Positions 11,270 through 23,016 of a DNA stretch of 64,000 bases are shown here, one piece after another (the first letter of the stretch is position 1; each line of letters starts with the position of its first letter). The stretch is from NCBI GenBank assembly GCA_963776055.1, contig CAVZLD010000001.1, forward strand, positions 186,001 to 250,000. Direction: 5' to 3'. Below the pieces are notes generated by a model, which saw nothing but the letters and a program-made list of their open reading frames with translations, ran no database searches and was not told the DNA's origin. This stretch comes from CAVZLD01 sp963776055 (lineage in GTDB: Bacteria > Planctomycetota > Planctomycetia > Pirellulales > Pirellulaceae). The position numbers and the translations under genes are program-made.

Positions 11270-11992
11270 TCCCTGTTTCTGCAATTCGTTGAATCGCGGA
11301 GAATGGGACCGGTGCTGCGACAAGCTTGAGTCTTGGTGTGCTGCATCTGTCTCGGCCCCGTGCGTCGCGATGGGGCGGATGACCCAACTCCCGCACGAGC
11401 CGAGGCAGATGGGCCACCACCCTACTTTGCAACCTTGACAAAGCACGACAGCGGCACTTTTCTGTAGCGTTTGCGGCGGTGGTTCTTCCGAGCACCAAGC
11501 GCGACGTGACGCGACAGGGAACGGCGAGACGCTGTCGACGGTCTGCCCAAGGCCCCGATTTTCGCTGAAGGACTCGGTAAGATCTTTCCGACTTAGAAAT
11601 GGGTCATCGCTTGCTTTTCGGCGGTCGCGGTTCTACCATGAGCGCAACGAAGAGTCTTTTTCGGCTCCGCATTCGAGTGGTTGGTTCCATGGGGCTCTGT
11701 CTCCACATGTTTCGGTCGTACTCTTGTCGCTGTTGCTGTCCGGCCGTTGCGCCGGACAGCAGACCATGACCCCTCCAACCTGCATGTTGTTCCCCTCTCG
11801 CTGTCGGTGCCGCAATCTGTCTCGGCGAGACCGATCCCATCGCTCCCCGAGCTGGGACCTATCTGACCAACGATCTGGATTTTTGGTGGGGAATGCTGGG
11901 AACCCGGGGGGATAGGCAGAATGCCGGTGCCCCGGCACTGCGGCCGTCGTTTTTCGTTTGTCTGATCTTTTCTGGCATCCCTGAAGGAGCCC
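11270..11992. other. Long intergenic region with one repeat and an inverted repeat
   Basis: Over 700 bases without a recognisable gene. A weak REP-like copy lies at 11463-11535. A perfect 9-base inverted repeat CTGTCCGGC/GCCGGACAG with loop CGTTGC is at 11736-11759, with no T-run. Short frames from ATG 11638 or 11724 contain a hydrophobic stretch and a Cys (LLLSGRCAG) that could be a broken small lipoprotein, but no frame is convincing. Confidence 0.5.
11463..11535 (+). repeat. REP-like dispersed repeat, copy B (diverged)
   Basis: Shares TGTAGCGTTTGCGGCGG and GCGACGTGACGCGACAGGGA with copy A (TGTAGCGTTCGCGGCGA and GCGATCCGACGCGACGGGGA). It lies 194 bases downstream of the EF-G-like gene in the same orientation. 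The 5' hairpin arm is not well kept. Confidence 0.55.
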
Positions 11993-12954
11993 ATGATGGC
12001 CTCCGACTTCCGTCTGAAAGAGCAATTGCCCCAATTGACGAATCGGATTGTCCGTACGTATTCGGAGATTGCGAACGTGAACCATTTGGGGCACTGTCCG
12101 CTCCCGAATGACGAGGCGGTCGTCTCGTCGATTGAGGATTTGCGCGAGATTATCTTCCCCGGGTACCGGCGGCGAGAAGGTTTGCATCTGGGCAACATTA
12201 CGTACTACGTTGGCGAACTGATTGACGGATTGCACGACAAGCTCACAACGCAAATCGCGCGGCGCTGCAGCATGTAGATCGTGTCCAACGAGACATCGAT
12301 CCGTGCGAACGACGATTCGACTATGAGGCGAAGGGCCAGGCGATTGCCATCGCATTTCTGGAACGGCTTCCGGCGCTGCGCGAGGTGCTGGCAACCGACG
12401 TCCAGGCGGCCTACGAGGGAGATCCGGCCTGTCGCAGTCGGGATGAAGTGATCTTCTGCTATCCCGGATTATTGGCGGTGACCGTCTACCGCTTGGCTCA
12501 TGAACTCCATCGACTGCGCGTACCGTTCATTCCGCGGATGATGACCGAATGGGCGCACAAGGAGACGGGGATCGACATCCATCCCGGGGCGACGATCGGC
12601 AACCACTTCTTCATTGACCACGGAACCGGCGTCGTCGTCGGTGAAACCTGTGAGATCGGCGAGCGGGTCAAGTTGTACCAGGGGGTCACGCTGGGAGCGT
12701 TGAGTTTCGACACGGATGCCGAAGGGAACCTTGTCCGTGGGTTGAAGCGGCACCCCACGATCGAAGATCGCGTGATCATTTACGCGAATGCGACCGTGCT
12801 GGGCGGCAAGACCACGATCGGCCACGATGCGGTCATCGGATCGAGCGTGTGGTTAACGCGCAGCGTCGAACCCTACACGACGGTCTTTCTGGAAAAGCCC
12901 AATTTGTCGATCCGCGCGGAGTCGCGTGAAACGTTGAATTCCGCAGGCGGCTAG
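11993..12954 (+). CDS. Serine O-acetyltransferase (one frameshift)
   Basis: Left-handed beta-helix acetyltransferase that makes O-acetylserine, the precursor for cysteine synthesis. An N-terminal helical region (DFRLKEQLPQLTNRIVRTY) is followed by FCYPGLLAVTVYRLAHELH and the catalytic region TGIDIHPGATIGNHFFIDHG. Hexapeptide repeats continue through GVVVGETCEIGERVKLYQGV and VLGGKTTIGHDAVIGSSVWL. The frame changes near 12265 (ATQIARR to QHVDRVQRDIDP). AAGGAG at 11984-11989 supports ATG 11993; ATG 11996 follows immediately. The long N-terminal region resembles the SrpH/EpsC-like form more than compact CysE. Transcription converges with the YfhO-like gene. Confidence 0.88.
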
Positions 12955-13035
12955 GCTTGGCACAGCGAATAGCGCCAGGCGACGAGCGCTGACCAAGCCG
13001 CCGAGCAGCACGCTTCGAGGCCGATACTCGAGAGA

Positions 13036-15674
13036 TCACTCGGTGTTCACCGGCGGGTAGCGGGGATCGCCCGCATTACGCGGTTCGCCCGCAGGATCGG
13101 GCGGGGGGCGTTCGCCGGTTGGGCTCGTCCAGGTAACTGTGCCAACCCGGTGCGTACGCGTCCCGCACCACCAGAAAACCGGCTCTTGGCAAATGTCGCC
13201 TCAATGACCATCCGCGTGGAGCGGTTTTCAACTACCTCGCAGGACTCTGTCTGGGCGACCGGCCGACGGTGGCCCCGCCCGCTTCGCGACAATGCCAGCA
13301 GTGGCGACGTTCCGGCGATTTCCAGCGTGACTTCTTCGCGCAGATTGCGCGGCCCGCTCGCCGTGCGAAACACGCTGTTCGGTTCGCTTCTCGAGTGTCG
13401 CCCAGTCTCGAGCTTCCAACGGTGGCAACTGGTGCGCACGATAAACAACCCAGGCGTCCGGCAAGGCGGACCGTCTCTGGCTCCAGCAAGATTCGCTCGT
13501 CGACCAAAGGGTTGGATGAGAACCACCGACGGCGCGCTGTTTGGGAAGCTCGTGGCTTCGATCGGCTCGACGCGGCAGTCGACGCCCAGAGCGTCCTGAA
13601 TCGATTCGTACAGTGCGCGGTCCTGAACTCGGGAACGGTCCAACAGTCGTAATACGGCGCGGTACTCGGCAGAAGTGAAGGAGGTCGTGCTGCGGGCCGC
13701 TCGAATACCGAAATCCAAATTGTACTTCGGCCGAAGTGTGGCTCGATCCCATTGAACACATTCCTCCAACCGGTGATGCCGAAGCATTCTCGGACCAGTC
13801 CCTGGGGTACCAACCGAGCACCGGTTGTCGCAGGTAGGACGGGGGCGAATCGCCACCTCGTTCCGAAGCAAGATGCTGTCAACTGCTGCGCGATTGGCGT
13901 GGTTGCCCCGTTGAACAACGCGGTCGGAACCGTGGGGACCATCCACGCTTGGGCGATGGCCAGCTCCATCGCCGTACCGATCAAGAGGCCGGCTTGCCAT
14001 CGTCGCGAAGCGGGGAGCGTCCGCGGCAGCCAGATCCAGGAAAGAAACAGGACCGCCCAAAGATGCCACCCGGTTCGGAGAAAGCCACTCTGAGCCCCCT
14101 GTCGATCAAAGGGGCCAAACAGCGTATTGGGTGGAGCCACCGGCAGCCAAGAGATTGCCGAATGGTCCGCTACCTCACCGGTCAGCAGAACCGCGCCCAG
14201 CAGAAGGGTGGCGGCGAGGATCGCGCGACGCCACCGCGGAAGGTTGGTCTCCAGGAATCGTTCCTGATGGTACGCGGCTCAGCAGACTCAGTCCCAAAGC
14301 CGCCAAACACCAGAGTTTCGCGGGGTAGCGGAACAGGGCAAAGCCCGGCAGCAAGACGGTCATTAGCCAGTACAGTCCGCCGACGGGGCCCCAGAAGGCT
14401 GGTTCCTCCATACCCAGGGCGAAGCGGACTTCATCGCCAAGCCAGCCGATGCCATACCGGCCCAGACAAATCAGGACCGAGGCTGCGACCCACCAGGACA
14501 GACAAGCTTGCTGCCAATCACGAGGCCGTCGAAGCCGCACGGCCAACAATCCCAGCAATGCGGGCCACAGTCCCATGTAAAGACTGGGGGTCCAGAATTC
14601 GGCTTCCGCGGGGATCGCGTCGATCCATCGTTGATGCACGGGAAACGGCCGACCACCCCACGTGGGCCATAGCAGCTCCGGCCAGCGCCACGGGCCGATG
14701 CTGAAGCGGTACATCACTTCCCGGTGAGACCCGGGGGCGGGAGAGTTGAAGCGGCTGGCGACCGCTGCTGCCGGACCTTCGTCGGTCAGCCCTCGACCCT
14801 CCCGCACCGCGCGTTCGCTGCTCCTCGCCCACTCCCAACTGGGGATAATCTGCACGGCTGCCAGAGCGCATCCCAATGCGCAGGCCAATCCCAGGCCGCC
14901 GCTCCGTTGGAGTATCCACCTTGCGGACACGGAACTCCTCTGCCCGCTCGGCAAGACGCGAGGCTGTTTGTCGCCCTGGGAGCCAGCGGCAAGTGCCGAC
15001 AGCTCCGTTTGGCACGATCTGCGCCGACCGTGGTAGGCGGCGACCACCAGGAACCCCAGCCCGGTCCAAGCGATCAGGTAAGCCATTTGTGGATCGCCGC
15101 CGAGAACGGTCAAAGCGAGAACGGCGCTCAATTCCAGCAGCCCCCGCCACGGTCGATCGGTCAGCAAGCCAAAGAGTGCCGCGATCCCCCAGGGAAGCCA
15201 GGCGGCGCCAACCAGGTAGATCACATTGCAGTATTGAAAAAACACGCTGCCGCCGAACGTGTAGGCCAACGCCGCCATCCCGCTGGAGAGTGTACCGCCG
15301 CCAATCGCCCGCGCTGCCCGGTACGCGCCTCCGACCGACAGCAGCAGGTGCACCAGCATGTACAGCTTGTAGCCCGTTTCAAAGCGGACCGGGAGGGCAA
15401 AGGCGAGCTTTCCGGGGTAGAGCACACTTGCGGTGGGATCGGCGAGTAGCGGTCGTCCGTTTTCTTCCAACGGATTCCAGAGCGGCAGCCCGGTGGACCA
15501 CTGTTCCTGCACGTAGCGATACAGAGGCGCGTAGTAATGGGCTGCGTCGCGGAAGGCAAACGTGCGGTCGAGGAAGAAGACCGGTCCCAAGAGGGTCAGT
15601 AGCGGGATCAGCCAGGCGACGGCGACCATCCGATGGTGGGCAGTTCGTGCAGCAAGACGATGGAGCCAGAGCAT
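13036..15674 (-). CDS. YfhO-like multi-pass membrane protein (frameshifted)
   Basis: Large integral membrane protein of about 880 residues, probably a GT-C-like or YfhO-like envelope protein. The N-terminal region has the family-like sequence DAAHYYAPLYRYVQEQWSTG, then PLWNPLEENGRPLLAD and LYPGKLAFALP, an extracytoplasmic loop after the first membrane segment. About ten further hydrophobic segments follow. The C-terminal soluble part ends DAYAPGWHSYLDEP and PRYPPVNTE, also YfhO-like. Four or more frame breaks occur, near 14280, 13620, 13480 and 13160, but each segment continues the same protein. The stop is at 13036-13038. It lies downstream of atpC by about 95 bases and may be cotranscribed. 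The substrate is not inferable. Confidence 0.72.
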
Positions 15675-15768
15675 GAGGGCCGTTCCGGCGGGGAGGGCGG
15701 TCGCGGCGTTGGCGAACGGCCTCGTCGCGTTCGGCCGTCGGGAGAGAGGGCTCCCTCCACGGAATGTG

Positions 15769-16170
15769 TCAACGCGCCCGTCGTGCCACGCGGATCTGGG
15801 AGCGTGCCTGTTCCACCGTGCGGTCCCGCAATTCGAGCAGTTCCTCGGTGGGGACGGGCCGCTTCATCGTTTCCTGCAACAGCTCGCGGGAAACATCTTC
15901 GTCCAAATCTTCGGCGGCCACTAAGCGGCCGGTGAGGATGGTAACGGTCCCTTCGGCGACCTGCACAAACCCGCCGTCGACATAATGACGTTCTTTGGTG
16001 CCATCCGGGTGTGTCACGCGCAGCTCGCCGTAGCCCAGTCGGCCGATCAGCGGCGTGTGGCCCGGAGCGATGCCCAATTCCCCATCGAATAGGGGGACGA
16101 CCACGAACGTTGCGTCCTGCTGGAGGGCCGTTCGTTCGGGGGTCACAACGGTGCATTGAAGGGAAGGCAT
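15769..16170 (-). CDS. atpC: ATP synthase F1 epsilon subunit
   Basis: Rotor-stalk epsilon subunit (133 residues). It shows the N-terminal beta-sandwich with ELGIAPGHTPLIGRLGYGEL and the ALG-like ending of the domain GGFVQVAEGTVTILT. A C-terminal helical hairpin (ELLELRDRTVEQARSQIRVA) probably has the usual inhibitory or conformational role. The gene is intact. ATG 16170 (MPSLQCTVV) is chosen over an in-frame extension because it matches family length. It is the last F1 gene of the operon, 66 bases after atpD. Confidence 0.95.
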   Translation of the reverse strand: MPSLQCTVVTPERTALQQDATFVVVPLFDGELGIAPGHTPLIGRLGYGELRVTHPDGTKERHYVDGGFVQVAEGTVTILTGRLVAAEDLDEDVSRELLQETMKRPVPTEELLELRDRTVEQARSQIRVARRAR

Positions 16171-16236
16171 GTTGGTATTCCTGGAAGCCGATCGAGTCTC
16201 TACCAAGTTTTGCGCGGCTAGGTTTCACGCACCGGA

Positions 16237-17682
16237 TCAATCGGCCTGCTTCAACTTCTCCGCCATCGCTTCCGCCTGCTCGATGACGCCCACGTACATG
16301 AAGGCCTGCTCCGGCAGGTGGTCCCATTTCCCATCACATAGTTCTTCGAAGGAGCGAATCGTCTCCTCCAACGGCGTGATCTCTCCCGGCTTGCCGGTGA
16401 ATACTTCGGCGACCAGGAAGGGTTGCGAGAGGAACCGTTCGATGCGGCGAGCACGATGGACAATCAGCTTGTCCTCTTCGCTCAATTCGTCCACGCCCAA
16501 GATTGCGATGATGTCCTGCAGTTCGCGATACCGCTGCAGGGTCGTTTGTACGCGTCGGGCGATCGTGTAATGTCGTTCTCCCACGTACTGCGGATCGAGG
16601 ATTCGGCTGGAGGAGGCGAGTGGGTCGATCGCCGGGTAGATCCCCTTCTCCGAAATCGACCGTTCCAGGTAGACGAAGGCGTCCAGCTGGCCAAAGGCGG
16701 CCGCCGGGGCGGGATCGGTCGGATCGTCCGCCGGAACATAGACGGCCTGCACGGATGTGATCGCGCCCTTATTGGTCGATGCGATCCGCTCCTGCAACGC
16801 CCCCATCTCCGTGGCCAGTGTTGGTTGGTAGCCGACGGCGGATGGCATCCGGCCGAGCAAGGCGGAGACTTCGCTGCCGGCCTGCGAAAATCGGAAGATG
16901 TTGTCGACAAACAGCAGCGTATCGGTGCCGGTCGTGTCGCGAAAGTATTCGGCCATCGTCAGGGCCGAGAGGGCAACGCGAAGTCGCGCGCCCGGTGGCT
17001 CGTTCATCTGCCCGAAGACCATGCAGGTCTGCTCGATCACGCTTCGCCCGGTGTCGCCGATCTTGGCTTCCTGCATTTCGAGCCACAGGTCGGTTCCTTC
17101 GCGGGTTCGTTCTCCGACGCCGGCAAAGACCGAAGAGCCTCCATGGGCGGAGGCGATGCGGGCGATCAGTTCGGTCAGAATCACCGTCTTGCCAAGCCCG
17201 GCACCGCCGAACAGTCCCGCCTTGCCGCCACGGACGAACGGCGTGAGCAGATCAATGACCTTGATGCCCGTCTCGAACAGTTCTGTCTTGGTTGATAGTT
17301 CACTGATCTCGGGTGCTTCGCGGTGAATCGGCCAACGCTCTTTCGTCGTGATCGGTCCGCGGCCATCGATCGGCTCGCCCAGGAGATTGAAGACGCGTCC
17401 CAGCGTCTCCGGGCCGACCGGCACGGTCAATGGCGAGCCGGTGTCGACGCAATCCTGACCGCGAACCATCCCGTCGGTGCCGCCCAAGGCGACGCAGCGG
17501 ACGCGCCCGCCACCGAGGTGTTGCTGCACTTCGCCGGTCAGGTCCAAATGGATGTTTTTGTGATCACTGACCACCTTCACCGCATTGTAGATCGCCGGCA
17601 GGTGATCTTCGGGAAAGAGGGCATCGAAAGTCGAACCGATGACCTGTGTGATCTTGCCAACTTTTTGAGTTCCCGTTGCCAT
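16237..17682 (-). CDS. atpD: ATP synthase F1 beta subunit
   Basis: Catalytic subunit of F1Fo ATP synthase, intact at about 481 residues. The P-loop reads GGAGLGKTV, where nearly all beta subunits have GGAGVGKTV. Downstream motifs are normal: GVGERTREG with the catalytic Glu, LLFVDNIFRFSQAGSEVSALLGR (Walker B and DELSEED approach), the DELSEED loop as DELSEED near 16490, and ALQERI. ATG 17682 (MATGTQKVG) is preferred over an 11-codon upstream extension. It lies between atpG and atpC in the standard order. Being unbroken, it shows that the local sequence can be accurate. Confidence 0.97.
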   Translation of the reverse strand: MATGTQKVGKITQVIGSTFDALFPEDHLPAIYNAVKVVSDHKNIHLDLTGEVQQHLGGGRVRCVALGGTDGMVRGQDCVDTGSPLTVPVGPETLGRVFNLLGEPIDGRGPITTKERWPIHREAPEISELSTKTELFETGIKVIDLLTPFVRGGKAGLFGGAGLGKTVILTELIARIASAHGGSSVFAGVGERTREGTDLWLEMQEAKIGDTGRSVIEQTCMVFGQMNEPPGARLRVALSALTMAEYFRDTTGTDTLLFVDNIFRFSQAGSEVSALLGRMPSAVGYQPTLATEMGALQERIASTNKGAITSVQAVYVPADDPTDPAPAAAFGQLDAFVYLERSISEKGIYPAIDPLASSSRILDPQYVGERHYTIARRVQTTLQRYRELQDIIAILGVDELSEEDKLIVHRARRIERFLSQPFLVAEVFTGKPGEITPLEETIRSFEELCDGKWDHLPEQAFMYVGVIEQAEAMAEKLKQAD

Positions 17683-17787
17683 CTTCGTACACGTCTCCGT
17701 AAAACCGACGTTCATTTGGGTTCGATTCCGCCGCGAATGCGATCGGGGGCCACGCCGCGACGTGGCCTCGCCGAGCGGAATTGCTGG

Positions 17788-18674
17788 TTATTTGTTGAGG
17801 GCTTCGACGCCCCCGATGATTTCCATGATCTCTCCGGTGATTTGCGACTGCCGTGCCCGGTTGTAGTTGCATCGAGAGCTGTCGAATCAAATCGCCTGCG
17901 TTTTCTGTGGCGGACTTCATCGCGGTCATTCGCGCGATCTGTTCGCTCACCGCCGCATCCAGGAAACACTTGAACAGGCGGATCTTGAAGCTGGCCGGAA
18001 CGATTTCCTCCAGAATGCTCGCCGCGGAGGGAAGAAACTCGTAGGGCGACTCGGCCGCGGTTTCTTCGCCGTCGGACGGGGGCGGTCTCCAGCGAAGCCA
18101 ACGGCAGCAGGGTCTCGATCACCGCGTGCTGCCGCGAGGCGCTTTCGAATTTCGTGTAGACCACATCCAGCCGATCGAGCTTTCCCGCGAGATATTCATC
18201 GAGATATCGGTTGGCCAGGACCTCCACTTCCTCGAAGCGGACTTTGTCTTCGAAGTGCGTGTAGGCGTCGTGGGGGATGATCTTCCGGTACCGAAAGCCC
18301 GAGATTCCTCGCTTGCCCGAGATCTCGAGTCGCGCTTCGGGCATCTGATGGCTCCAGTCGGCCCATCGCGCCAGCGCGGCACGCTGCACGTTCCCGTTGT
18401 AGCCGCCGCACAACCCTCGATTGGCGGTCAGCACCAACAGTGCCACCGACTCCGTTTGCGGATGGGGATCCAGCAGCGGATGCGAAACCTCGACACCGGT
18501 GCGGGACAGATCGGCGACGAGTTGGGTGATCTTCTGCGTGTAGGCGGTGGCGGCGGTCGCTCGATCCATTGCCTTGCGGAAACGGGCGGTCGCAATCAGC
18601 TCCATCGTCCGCGTGATCTTGCGGATGTTCCGGATCGATTTGCGTCGTTTGTCGAGGGCTCGGGCTTTCGCCAT
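17788..18674 (-). CDS. atpG: ATP synthase F1 gamma subunit (frameshifted)
   Basis: Central rotor shaft of F1. The N-terminal helix reads ARALDKRRKSIRNIRKITRT followed by MELIATARFRKA, the canonical start. The central domain has LTANRGLCGGYN. Frame breaks near 18090 and 17860 separate the C-terminal helix, which continues as EQIARMTAMKSATENAGDLI and then ITGEIMEIIGGVEALNK, with the stop at 17788-17790. These match the conserved gamma C terminus (AxMxAMKxATxNA and ITxEIxEIxxGAxAL). The two indels sit in a stretch also rich in G/C runs. The gene lies between atpA and atpD. Confidence 0.95.
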
Positions 18675-18758
18675 CGGAAATTGCTCACACGGTCAGGGGA
18701 GGGCAGGGGAAGCGGAAGGCAACCGGACGGGCGATGCCCCTTTCCGCCTGCGCGGCTG

Positions 18759-20293
<1,535 letters not shown>

Positions 20294-20322
20294 GGCGTTG
20301 GTCTATTCCTCTGTGAAAACGA

Positions 20323-20949
20323 TCAGCCGGAAACGGCGAAGCGATCGAGCGCCTCGCGCAGCTGTTGGACGGTCTTGTGCGTTGCCTCTTGTTTCATCCG
20401 CGACAGCTGGTTCAGGACGCTACCGTCATAAACCGTGTCGCCGACGCGAACGACGAGTCCTCCGAGCACCCCCGGGTTCTCCCGGCATTGCAGGTCGACT
20501 TCGCGATGCAGGAGCGTTTCGAGCCGCTGCCGGATTCGCTGTTGCAGCTCGCCGGACAGCGGGGCGGCCGTGGTGATCTGGACATCGACGCGGTGGCGCA
20601 GGCGGTTGAGTTCCGAACGCGCGGCGCGGCGAATCGGTCGCAGACAATCCAGTCGGCCGCGGCGACCCAGGACTTTCAGGAAGTCCAGCAGTTCCCGCGA
20701 CATCCGGCCCTCAAAGACTCGATCCAAGAGACCGGCCTTCTCCGCGGGGGAAATGCGGGGGGAAGAGAGCGCGAGTTCCAAGTCGGGAAAGCGTGCGAGC
20801 ACGTCTTCGATCAGCGAATGCAACTCGGCGACCACGGACTCCGACACCCTGCGCTGTTCGGTCGCGCCCAGCAGCGCCTGGGCGTAAATCGCCGCAAGCC
20901 GCTGCTTGTCGATGTTGATCTCGTGATCCGGCAGTTCGGAAGCGTCCAT
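20323..20949 (-). CDS. atpH: ATP synthase F1 delta subunit
   Basis: Peripheral-stalk subunit joining b to the top of F1 (208 residues, intact). The N-terminal helical bundle includes RLAAIYAQALLGAT. The C-terminal region has the family signature NPGVLGGLVVRVGDTVYDGS followed by LNQLSRMKQEA, matching the ...GGxxxxxGDxxxDxSxxxxLxxL pattern of delta/OSCP. It lies 29 bases upstream of atpA and 56 bases downstream of atpF on the same strand. Confidence 0.95.
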   Translation of the reverse strand: MDASELPDHEINIDKQRLAAIYAQALLGATEQRRVSESVVAELHSLIEDVLARFPDLELALSSPRISPAEKAGLLDRVFEGRMSRELLDFLKVLGRRGRLDCLRPIRRAARSELNRLRHRVDVQITTAAPLSGELQQRIRQRLETLLHREVDLQCRENPGVLGGLVVRVGDTVYDGSVLNQLSRMKQEATHKTVQQLREALDRFAVSG

Positions 20950-21005
20950 GGAGAAACCTGAAGGGGAACGGTGCGCGATCCCAAGCGATTCGGGCGCGGA
21001 CTCAG

Positions 21006-21718
21006 CTAGTTGTCACTGGGGAACTTCTGCAGGGCCTCGTTGATCAACCGAGCGTGATCGTCGGGGGTGAGTTGCCGCTGGACGATCTTGCCTGCCAAAT
21101 CCACCGCGGTGTCGACGCTGGAACGAGCCAGCTCCTGTAATGCGGACGTCTTGGCGGCCTCGATCTCACGCAAGGCCCGCTGCTTCTCGCTCTGTGCCGC
21201 AAGCTGGGCTTCACCGATCAGCTGCTGCTTCTGGCTTTCTGCTTCGCGGCGCCCTTGGTCCAACAGTTGCTTGACCTCCGCCGCCGCACTCGCCAGCTTG
21301 GACTCGTGGTCGGCCAGCAACCGCCGTGCTTCCTCGGTGTTCCGCTGGGCTTCGGCCAGGTTGTCGGCCACCGACTTCTCCCGCTGGTCGATCGCTTCGG
21401 CGATCGGTCCCCAGGCGAACTTCCAGAGCACGGCCAGCAGTACGAGAAAGACAATCGCCGTCACGATCGCCAAGTCCGGATCGACCGAAACCGGGTTGGC
21501 CGCCGCCGGACTGGCCGCTGCCGAGTGGTCGTCCGTGCGGCCGCCCCGCTCCTGCTTCGTCCAGGTGCATCTGTTCGGAACCGGTTACTTCCGGGGTGGT
21601 GGCCGCGGCGCACCGGTTTTCCGCGAGCGGAAAAGGCGAGAGTTCCGATGGCCAAGACTATCGTTCCGAGTGGCAAACGAATCGCGGACATGGCGAATTT
21701 CCCATCGAGCAAGTTCAT
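21006..21718 (-). CDS. atpF: ATP synthase Fo b subunit with N-terminal signal-like segment (frameshifted)
   Basis: Peripheral-stalk b subunit. A membrane helix LAIVTAIVFLVLLAVLWKFA is followed by WGPIAEAIDQREKSV and a long Ala/Glu/Gln-rich amphipathic coiled coil to the C terminus. The family helix is preceded by about 65 extra residues: a hydrophobic leader (IRLPLGTIVLAIGTLAFSA) and a His/Ala/Pro-rich spacer, read in two frames with breaks near 21625 and 21510. This suggests a cleaved or re-entrant N terminus as in other planctomycetes. ATG 21718 overlaps the atpE stop as ATGA; ATG 21691 is an alternative. Confidence 0.9.
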
Positions 21719-22024
21719 TGCATCATGCAGACGATCAAGGCGAAGAAGGTAGCCCCTTCGATCAACGCGGCCGAAATGATCATGCCGGTTTGAATGTTGG
21801 TGGCGACCTCGGGTTGGCGAGCCATGCTTTCCACAGCCGCGGAGCCGATCTTGGCGATCCCGTAGCCCGCGCCCAGGATGATCAGGCCCACGCCGACGGG
21901 CGTCCCGGCCAGAATGTTCGTGCCGGTGGTGGCCTCCGCTGCGGCGGCGAGGGCGGGGGTAGGCCGAGGCCAGGACAGCCAGGGGGATGAACGCGATCTT
22001 TGTCCAGCTAAACACTTTTTCCAT
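21715..22024 (-). CDS. atpE: ATP synthase Fo c subunit (one frameshift)
   Basis: Proteolipid of the rotor ring. An N-terminal hydrophobic leader (KIAFIPLAVLASAYPALAAA) precedes two helices: GVGLIILGAGYGIAKIGSAA and IISAALIEGATFFALIVCMM. The polar loop between them is ARQPE. The ion carboxylate is Glu in ALIEGATFF. It lacks the Glu-Ser/Thr pair and first-helix Gln of sodium-type rings, so the ring is probably proton-specific (inference). The single break is an extra C in a five-C run near 21960, a clear homopolymer error. CAGGAG precedes ATG 22024. Its stop overlaps the atpF start. Confidence 0.93.
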
Positions 22025-22068
22025 CTCCTGCATCAAGCGTTTCAAGGAATCGGGAATCGGTCCTCCGA

Positions 22069-22995
22069 TCAATGCGGATGAACCGCCATCCCGATGAACA
22101 AGGCCGACAAAAAGGTGAAAATGTACGCCTGCAAAAAGGCCACAAACAGCTCCAGTAGACTCATCGCGACCGACCCCAGAATGCTGGCGACACTCACGCC
22201 GAGAAACAGTGGGCTGAGGTAGGAGCTGGCCTGTGCCCCCACGACGGCCACGAAACCGACGAGCACGCCCAGCACGAGGTGTCCGGCGAACATGTTCGCC
22301 AGCAGTCGCACGGACAAGACGAAGTGTTTGATCAGCAGCCCTACGACCTCGATGACAAATAGCATCGGCTTCAACAGAATCGCAATCGCAAATGGCAGGT
22401 CCATGTGCGGCACCTGCGCCTTCCAGAATCCGATCGGTCCCAGTTTCTTCGAGCCGGCGACGACGACCGCGCCGAACGTCATCAGCGCCAGTGTTCCGGT
22501 CACGGCCAAGCGCACCCGGTGGGCGACCCCATCCACGGGACCATTCCCAACAGGTTGCAGGTCAGCACGAAGAAGAAAATCGTCCACAAGAAGGGCAGGA
22601 AGCGGTCGGCGTCGTGCATGTCCGATGGCCGGACGAGCCACCTCGTCGCGGATGAACAGCAAAAACGCCTCGATCGCGTTCCAGAAACGGCCTTTCGGCC
22701 GGGCGTCCGGCGGCCAGCTTCTGGGCCATGACGACGCCCAACCCGACCAACAGGATCGGGCCGCGACGACCTCCAGCACCATGAACTTCGTGACCTGCAG
22801 ATCGAACGGTTCGACGAACTGGTTCTGGGACTCGATGATCGGCTGCCCGGTGTAGAACTGCGGGATCTCGACAATCCCGGGAGTGGCGGACGGGTCCGTC
22901 GTGTCCGCACGCGTCAACGCTCGCGGCACCTGAAAATAGGTGGCGTCCTTGACGTGGCTGATCAGACTTGCAGGATCCAGCGGGTCGTGAGCCAT
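22069..22995 (-). CDS. atpB: ATP synthase Fo a subunit (frameshifted)
   Basis: Stator subunit forming the proton half-channels next to the c ring. The conserved essential Arg is in LSVRLLANMFAGHLVLG. The region LPFLWTIFFFVLTCNLLGMV is also a family hallmark, and the C-terminal helix reads LFVAFLQAYIFTFLSALFIG. Frame breaks near 22760, 22620 and 22510 compensate so that the net frame is kept. An N-terminal extension of about 75 residues (ISHVKDATYFQVP) precedes the first helix. The gene starts at ATG 22995, 21 bases after the AtpI-like gene, and is followed by atpE after 44 bases. Confidence 0.93.
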   Translation of the reverse strand: MAHDPLDPASLISHVKDATYFQVPRALTRADTTDPSATPGIVEIPQFYTGQPIIESQNQFVEPFDLQVTKFMVLEVVAARSCWSGWASSWPRSWPPDARPKGRFWNAIEAFLLFIRDEVARPAIGHARRRPLPALLVDDFLLRADLQPVGNGPVDGVAHRVRLAVTGTLALMTFGAVVVAGSKKLGPIGFWKAQVPHMDLPFAIAILLKPMLFVIEVVGLLIKHFVLSVRLLANMFAGHLVLGVLVGFVAVVGAQASSYLSPLFLGVSVASILGSVAMSLLELFVAFLQAYIFTFLSALFIGMAVHPH

Positions 22996-23016
22996 AGGAA
23001 TGATTCGTAACGAGGG

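Noticed and set aside
16423..17295. 290-codon plus-strand frame over atpD
   Set aside because: Complementary-strand shadow of an intact, highly conserved gene.
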